Assembly (NCBI GenBank): GCA_019232985.1 | Contig: JAFAMW010000068.1 | Coordinates: 1-21,478, forward strand | Direction of reading: 5' to 3' | Source: Roseateles sp. | GTDB taxonomy: Bacteria; Pseudomonadota; Gammaproteobacteria; Burkholderiales; Burkholderiaceae | DNA length: 21,478 bases | Shown: positions 18,180-21,478 of the stretch, piece after piece | How the letters are laid out: each line of letters starts with the position of its first letter | Position numbering within the stretch: position 1 is the stretch's first letter | The notes under the pieces: generated by a model | What the model saw: only the letters and a program-made list of their open reading frames with translations | Told to the model about the DNA's origin: nothing | Databases searched by the model: none | Position numbers and translations under genes: made by a program

Positions 18180-18739
18180 CAGACCGCCAGGATCTCGGCT
18201 TCCTTGGACGCGACGAGCCGGTCGATCTCGGCGATCGTGCGGTCGGTCAGCTTCTGGACTTCGTCGCCGCTGCGGCGCTCGTCGTCCTCGGTGATTTCCT
18301 TGTCCTTGAGCAGGCGCTTGGCCTGCTCGTTGGCGTCGCGGCGCAGGTTGCGCACGGCGACCTTGGCGTCCTCGCCGGCGTGGCGCACGACCTTGGTCAG
18401 CTCCCTGCGGCGCTCCTCGGTCAGGGGCGGCATCGGCACGCGGATCAGGTCGCCCTGGGCCGAGGGGTTCAGGCCGAGGTCGCTCTCGCGGATCGCCTTC
18501 TCGATCTTCGCGCCCATGCCCTTTTCCCAGGGCTGGACGCTGATCGTGCGGGCGTCGAGCAGGCTCACGTTCGCGACCTGCGAGATCGGCACCATCGAGC
18601 CGTAGTAGTCGACGCTGACCTGGTCGAGGATGCCCGGGTGGGCGCGGCCGGTGCGGATCTTTTGCAGTTCGTTCTTGAACGCGTCGATCGACTTGGCCAT
18701 GCGGCCTTCGGCGTTCTTCTTGATGTCGGCGGTAGTCAT
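18179..18739 (-). CDS. frr: Ribosome recycling factor
   Basis: RRF, with EF-G, splits the post-termination ribosome so that it can be reused. The 186-residue product (E. coli 185) has the family pattern: [26 protein letters not shown] at the N-terminus, domain II with [19 protein letters not shown], and the long C-terminal helix region [26 protein letters not shown]. The ATG at 18739 is preceded by GAGGA 8 bases away, a site that overlaps the pyrH stop codon. The gap to pyrH is 10 bases. The open frame upstream of this ATG is a shadow of pyrH. Confidence 0.98.
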   Translation of the reverse strand: MTTADIKKNAEGRMAKSIDAFKNELQKIRTGRAHPGILDQVSVDYYGSMVPISQVANVSLLDARTISVQPWEKGMGAKIEKAIRESDLGLNPSAQGDLIRVPMPPLTEERRRELTKVVRHAGEDAKVAVRNLRRDANEQAKRLLKDKEITEDDERRSGDEVQKLTDRTIAEIDRLVASKEAEILAV

Positions 18740-18749
18740 GGGGAGTTCC

Positions 18750-19460
18750 TCAAACGTGAACCAGGGTGCCCTCGTCCTCGCCCTGGACGACGCGCTTGAG
18801 CGCGCCGGGCTTGAAGATCGAGAACACCTTGATCGGCAGTTTCTGGTCGCGGCACAGCGCGAAGGCCGTGGCGTCGAGCACCTGCAGATTCTTGGTGATG
18901 GCCTCGTCGAAGCTGATGCGCGCGTAGCGCGTCGCCGTCGAGTCCTTCTTGGGGTCGGCGGTGTAGACGCCGTCGACCTTGGTCGCCTTGAGGACGACCT
19001 CGGCGCCGATCTCGGCGCCGCGCAGCGCGGCGGCCGTGTCGGTCGTGAAGAAGGGATTACCGGTGCCGGCCGCGAAGACCACGACCTTGCCCTCTTCGAG
19101 ATACTGGAGCGCCTTCGGGCGCACATAGGGCTCGACGACCTGCTCGATGCCGATCGCCGACATCACGCGCGCGGTCATGCCTTCCTGGCGCATCGTGTCG
19201 GCCAGGGCGAGCGAGTTCATGACGGTCGCGAGCATGCCCATGTAGTCGGCGGTCGCGCGGTCCATGCCGACCGAGCCGCCGGCGACGCCGCGGAAGATAT
19301 TGCCGCCGCCGATCACGACGGCGACCTCGACGCCGAGCTCGGTGACCTCGCGAACCTCTTGCACCATGCGCACGATCGTCGCGCGGTTGATGCCGTAGGC
19401 GTCGTCGCCCATCAGGGCTTCACCGGAAAGCTTGAGCAGGATGCGTTTGTACGCAGGCAT
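18750..19460 (-). CDS. pyrH: UMP kinase
   Basis: PyrH phosphorylates UMP to UDP in pyrimidine nucleotide synthesis and is usually activated by GTP and inhibited by UTP. The 236-residue hexameric amino-acid-kinase-fold product shows [12 protein letters not shown] (5-16), the glycine-rich IGGGNIFRG (50-58), the [15 protein letters not shown] segment and [16 protein letters not shown] chose ATG at 19460, not the in-frame TTG at 19466: AGAGG lies 6 bases before the ATG but would directly abut the TTG. pyrH between tsf and frr is a very conserved order. A hairpin lies between tsf and pyrH, so pyrH may also have its own promoter, though I see no convincing one. Confidence 0.98.
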   Translation of the reverse strand: MPAYKRILLKLSGEALMGDDAYGINRATIVRMVQEVREVTELGVEVAVVIGGGNIFRGVAGGSVGMDRATADYMGMLATVMNSLALADTMRQEGMTARVMSAIGIEQVVEPYVRPKALQYLEEGKVVVFAAGTGNPFFTTDTAAALRGAEIGAEVVLKATKVDGVYTADPKKDSTATRYARISFDEAITKNLQVLDATAFALCRDQKLPIKVFSIFKPGALKRVVQGEDEGTLVHV

Positions 19461-19520
19461 GGACAACCTCTTGTGGAGATGCGGGGGACGGCCCGGCGGG
19501 AATGGACGGGCAGAAGTGTA

Positions 19521-19542
19521 AAGGGCGCCGTGAGGCGCCCTT
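19521..19542 (-). terminator. Terminator-like hairpin between tsf and pyrH
   Basis: A perfect 9-bp stem, AAGGGCGCC and GGCGCCCTT with a 4-base loop, lies 20 bases beyond the tsf stop. On the minus strand it is followed by TACACTT, so together with the end of the stem there is a short, broken T tract. It could end part of the rpsB-tsf transcription and set a lower level for pyrH and the genes after it, as expected when ribosomal genes share an operon with metabolic genes. Confidence 0.65.
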
Positions 19543-19562
19543 CGAAAAAGACCGGAGTCTCT

Positions 19563-20462
19563 TTACTGCGCCTTGGTGGCGGCGGCGACCTGGGCCGCGA
19601 CTTCGGCGGCGAAGTCGTCGACCTTCTTCTCGATGCCTTCGCCGACGACGTACAGCGTGAACGCCTTCACCGCGGTGCCCTTTTCCTTGAGCATGGCCGC
19701 GACGGTCTGCTTGCCGTCCGCAGCCTTGACGAAGACCTGGTCGAGCAGGCTGACTTCCTTGAGGAACTTCTGCACCGAGCCTTCGACCATCTTCGCGACG
19801 ATGTCGGCCGGCTTGCCCGACTCGGCCGCCTTCTCTTCGGCGATCTTGCGCTCCTTGGCGACGAGCTCGGCCGGGACTTCGGCCGACGACAGCGCGGCCG
19901 GCTTCATCGCGGCGACGTGCATCGCGACGTCCTTGGCGGCGACCGCGTCGCCGTCGAACTCGACGACCACGCCGATGCGCGTGCCGTGCAGGTAGCTGGC
20001 CAGTTGGGCGGCGCCGCCGAAGCGCTTGAAGCGGCGGATCGTCATGTTCTCGCCGATCTTGCCGATCAGGCCCTTGCGCACGTCCTCGACCGTCGGGCCG
20101 AAGCTTTCCTGCGCGAGCGGCAGCGCCGACAGCGCGGCGACGTCGGCCGGGTTGTGCTCGGCGACGAGCGCGGCGAGCGCGCCGACGAAGGCCAGGAACG
20201 CGTCGTTCTTCGAGACGAAGTCGGTCTCGCAGTTGACTTCGACGATCGCGCCGGCGCTGCCGTGCGTGGCCGTCGCGACGACGCCTTCGGCGGTCACGCG
20301 CGAGGCGGCCTTGCCGGCCTTGTTGCCGAGCTTGACGCGCAGGATTTCCTCGGCGCGGACCAGGTCGCCCTCGGCCTCGGTGAGCGCCTTCTTGCACTCC
20401 ATCATCGGGGCGTCGGTGCGGCCGCGCAGTTCGGCGACCATGCTTGCGGTAATTGCTGCCAT
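19563..20462 (-). CDS. tsf: Translation elongation factor Ts
   Basis: EF-Ts is the nucleotide exchange factor for EF-Tu. The 299-residue product starts with the N-terminal domain [20 protein letters not shown] followed by [14 protein letters not shown]. The core carries NCETDFV (77-83), with T80-D81-F82 being the part that contacts EF-Tu and disrupts Mg2+ binding. The C-terminal module includes [15 protein letters not shown]. The ATG is preceded by GGAG 6 bases away, in a 10-base stretch identical to that in front of rpsB. tsf follows rpsB after a 212-base hairpin-rich spacer. Confidence 0.98.
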   Translation of the reverse strand: MAAITASMVAELRGRTDAPMMECKKALTEAEGDLVRAEEILRVKLGNKAGKAASRVTAEGVVATATHGSAGAIVEVNCETDFVSKNDAFLAFVGALAALVAEHNPADVAALSALPLAQESFGPTVEDVRKGLIGKIGENMTIRRFKRFGGAAQLASYLHGTRIGVVVEFDGDAVAAKDVAMHVAAMKPAALSSAEVPAELVAKERKIAEEKAAESGKPADIVAKMVEGSVQKFLKEVSLLDQVFVKAADGKQTVAAMLKEKGTAVKAFTLYVVGEGIEKKVDDFAAEVAAQVAAATKAQ

Positions 20463-20497
20463 CTCAATCTCCGGTGAATCTATCTGCTGTTGAACGA

Positions 20498-20516
20498 AAG
20501 GGGCCAGCGGCCCCTT
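20498..20516 (-). terminator. Hairpin shortly upstream of tsf, possible attenuator
   Basis: On the minus strand AAGGGGCC, loop GCT, GGCCCCTT form a perfect 8-bp stem followed by TCGTTC. It lies 36 bases before the tsf start, at the downstream end of the rpsB-tsf spacer. The T tract is poor, so it is better seen as a partial terminator, an attenuator or a processing signal than as a full stop. Confidence 0.5.
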
Positions 20517-20534
20517 GGTACTCGAAGCGCGGTT

Positions 20535-20570
20535 GCGGGCCGGCGCCGGGCCGCTCCCGAGCCGGCCCGC
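20535..20570 (-). repeat. Inverted repeat in the middle of the rpsB-tsf spacer
   Basis: GCGGGCCGG (20535-20543) and CCGGCCCGC (20562-20570) are perfect 9-base inverted copies separated by 18 bases. Neighbouring GC-rich segments could compete for the same pairing. The spacer has no open frame of coding character and is even richer in G and C than the genes around it. With the hairpins at 20498-20516, 20608-20622 and 20623-20662 it makes the spacer a chain of potential stem-loops. Confidence 0.6.
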
Positions 20571-20607
20571 CGGCGGCGGCCTGCGGCTCGGTGCCGCGGT
20601 CCGCCGC

Positions 20608-20622
20608 GTCCCCTCGGGGGAC
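20608..20622 (-). repeat. Short GC hairpin in the rpsB-tsf spacer
   Basis: GTCCCC (20608-20613) and GGGGAC (20617-20622) form a 6-bp stem with a 3-base loop. It directly abuts the longer hairpin on its right. No T tract follows on the minus strand. Confidence 0.45.
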
Positions 20623-20662
20623 CGCCCGCGCCGGCCCGCGTTCAGCGCGGCCGGCCCGGGCG
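20623..20662 (-). repeat. Long GC hairpin just after rpsB
   Basis: The arms 20623-20640 and 20646-20662 pair over 16 base pairs, interrupted by one C-C mismatch and one bulged C, around a 5-base loop. The hairpin starts 12 bases after the rpsB stop codon. It lacks a downstream T tract, so it is more likely a 3'-end stabilising or RNase-processing structure than an intrinsic terminator. Confidence 0.6.
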
Positions 20663-20674
20663 AGGGGCGTCACT

Positions 20675-21418
20675 TCAAGCGCCTTCGTTGACTTCGACGA
20701 ACTCGTCGTCGCCGGCGGCGGCGGCCACGACCTCGGCGGTCGCGTTCGCACGGCCTTCGACGACGGCGTCGGCGATCGCCTTGGCGTACAGCGCCACGGC
20801 CTTGGCCGAGTCGTCGTTGCCGGGGATCACGTAGTCGATGCCATCGGGCGAGTGGTTCGTGTCGACGACGCCGATCACGGGGATGCCGAGCTTCTTGGCT
20901 TCGGCGACGGCGATCTTGTGGTAGCCGACGTCGATCACGAAGATCGCGTCCGGCAGCGCGCCCATGTCCTGGATGCCGCCGATGTTCTTCTCGAGCTTGG
21001 CCAGGTCGCGCTGGAACAGCAGCGCTTCCTTCTTGATCGCGGGCTGGGTGCCGGCTTCGATCTGGGCCTGCATGTCCTTGAGGTTCTTCAGCGAACCCTT
21101 GACCGTCTTGAAATTGGTCAGCATGCCGCCGAGCCAGCGCTGGTCGACGTAGGGCACGCCGGCGCGCTGGGCTTCGACCGCGACGATCTCGCGGGCCTGG
21201 CGCTTCGTGCCGACCATCAGGACCGTGCCGCGACGGGCCGACAGCTGGCGGACGAACTTCAGCGCGTCCTGGAACGCCGGCAGCGTCTTTTCCAGGTTGA
21301 TGATGTGGATCTTGTTGCGATGGCCGTAGATATACGGGGCCATCTTGGGGTTCCAGAAGCGGGTTTGGTGACCGAAGTGGACACCGGCTTCCAGCATTTC
21401 GCGCATCGTGACGGACAT
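20675..21418 (-). CDS. rpsB: 30S ribosomal protein uS2
   Basis: S2 is a late-binding protein of the small subunit, between head and body, and helps bring S1 to the ribosome. The 247-residue product starts [20 protein letters not shown] and shows [50 protein letters not shown] and [27 protein letters not shown], all typical. The C-terminus is an acidic, alanine-rich tail. The ATG at 21418 is preceded by GGAG 7 bases away. It is the first gene of the long cluster. Only 60 bases of upstream sequence are in the window, and I see no clear promoter in them; the known S2-binding leader of other proteobacteria may lie partly outside. Confidence 0.98.
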   Translation of the reverse strand: MSVTMREMLEAGVHFGHQTRFWNPKMAPYIYGHRNKIHIINLEKTLPAFQDALKFVRQLSARRGTVLMVGTKRQAREIVAVEAQRAGVPYVDQRWLGGMLTNFKTVKGSLKNLKDMQAQIEAGTQPAIKKEALLFQRDLAKLEKNIGGIQDMGALPDAIFVIDVGYHKIAVAEAKKLGIPVIGVVDTNHSPDGIDYVIPGNDDSAKAVALYAKAIADAVVEGRANATAEVVAAAAGDDEFVEVNEGA

Positions 21419-21419
21419 A

Positions 21420-21429
21420 TCAATCTCCG
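21420..21429 (-). promoter_or_regulatory. Ribosome binding element of rpsB, shared with tsf
   Basis: The minus strand reads CGGAGATTGA, ending one base before the rpsB ATG. The same 10 bases occur at 20464-20473 with the same one-base gap before the tsf ATG. Both include GGAG at good spacing. The identity beyond the Shine-Dalgarno core suggests matched initiation strength for S2 and EF-Ts. Confidence 0.6.
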
Positions 21430-21478
21430 AAGGGTTGGGTCTAAACTCCGGCGCGAATCGAGCGGGGTGATGAATCCC

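Noticed and set aside
19461..19520. A promoter for pyrH between the hairpin and the gene
   Set aside because: TACACT (4 of 6 to the -10 consensus) is the best match, and its -35 would fall inside the hairpin with no consensus bases.
1..21478. A defence island, mobile element or novel multi-gene system
   Set aside because: Every gene is assigned to a known core family, junctions are tight, and there are no direct repeats, integrase or transposase genes, tRNA attachment sites or shifts in composition.

Overview
The window is a high-GC stretch of bacterial chromosome carrying 21 complete genes and one partial gene. All have clear housekeeping families. The gene order and protein sequences point to a betaproteobacterium, most likely order Burkholderiales; I cannot name a genus. 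The supporting signs are a priB gene between rpsF and rpsR, the order frr-uppS-cdsA-dxr-rseP (E. coli has dxr before uppS), and rnhB followed by a TrmH-family methyltransferase instead of dnaE. I see no tRNA, rRNA, insertion sequence, prophage, CRISPR array, toxin-antitoxin pair or anti-phage locus. Every gene except ppsR is on the minus strand, so the transcriptional order runs from right to left.

Right part (about 21.4 kb down to 6.45 kb): one long gene cluster reading rpsB, tsf, pyrH, frr, uppS, cdsA, dxr, rseP, bamA, skp, lpxD, fabZ, lpxA, lpxB, rnhB, TrmH-type RNA methyltransferase. It joins translation (S2, EF-Ts, ribosome recycling factor), UMP synthesis, isoprenoid and undecaprenyl carrier synthesis, phospholipid precursor synthesis, outer-membrane protein assembly and the first steps of lipid A synthesis. 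From frr onward the genes abut or overlap, usually by 1 or 4 bases, so translational coupling is likely. The two sizeable spacers (rpsB-tsf and tsf-pyrH) contain GC-rich hairpins.

Middle (6.46 to 3.07 kb): ppsR (plus strand) and ppsA (minus strand) diverge from a 161-base spacer. PpsR is the kinase/phosphotransferase that switches PEP synthase off and on, so the enzyme and its regulator sit side by side. ppsR runs tail to tail into the methyltransferase with a 7-base overlap.

Left part (2.9 kb to 1): rpsF-priB-rpsR-rplI, then a clear intrinsic terminator, then dnaB, which leaves the window without its C-terminus. These genes supply small- and large-subunit ribosomal proteins, a primosome protein and the replicative helicase. 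rpsF has a good promoter candidate and a leader hairpin.

I looked for a novel system and did not find one. The points most worth checking are regulatory or fine-scale: a substitution in the normally conserved VRGF/VRGY motif of BamA, a DnaA-box-like site in front of dnaB, the structured rpsB-tsf spacer, a possible S6:S18 leader in front of rpsF, and overlapping candidate -10 elements between ppsA and ppsR. No gene-free stretch exceeds 300 bases; the largest is the 212-base rpsB-tsf spacer.
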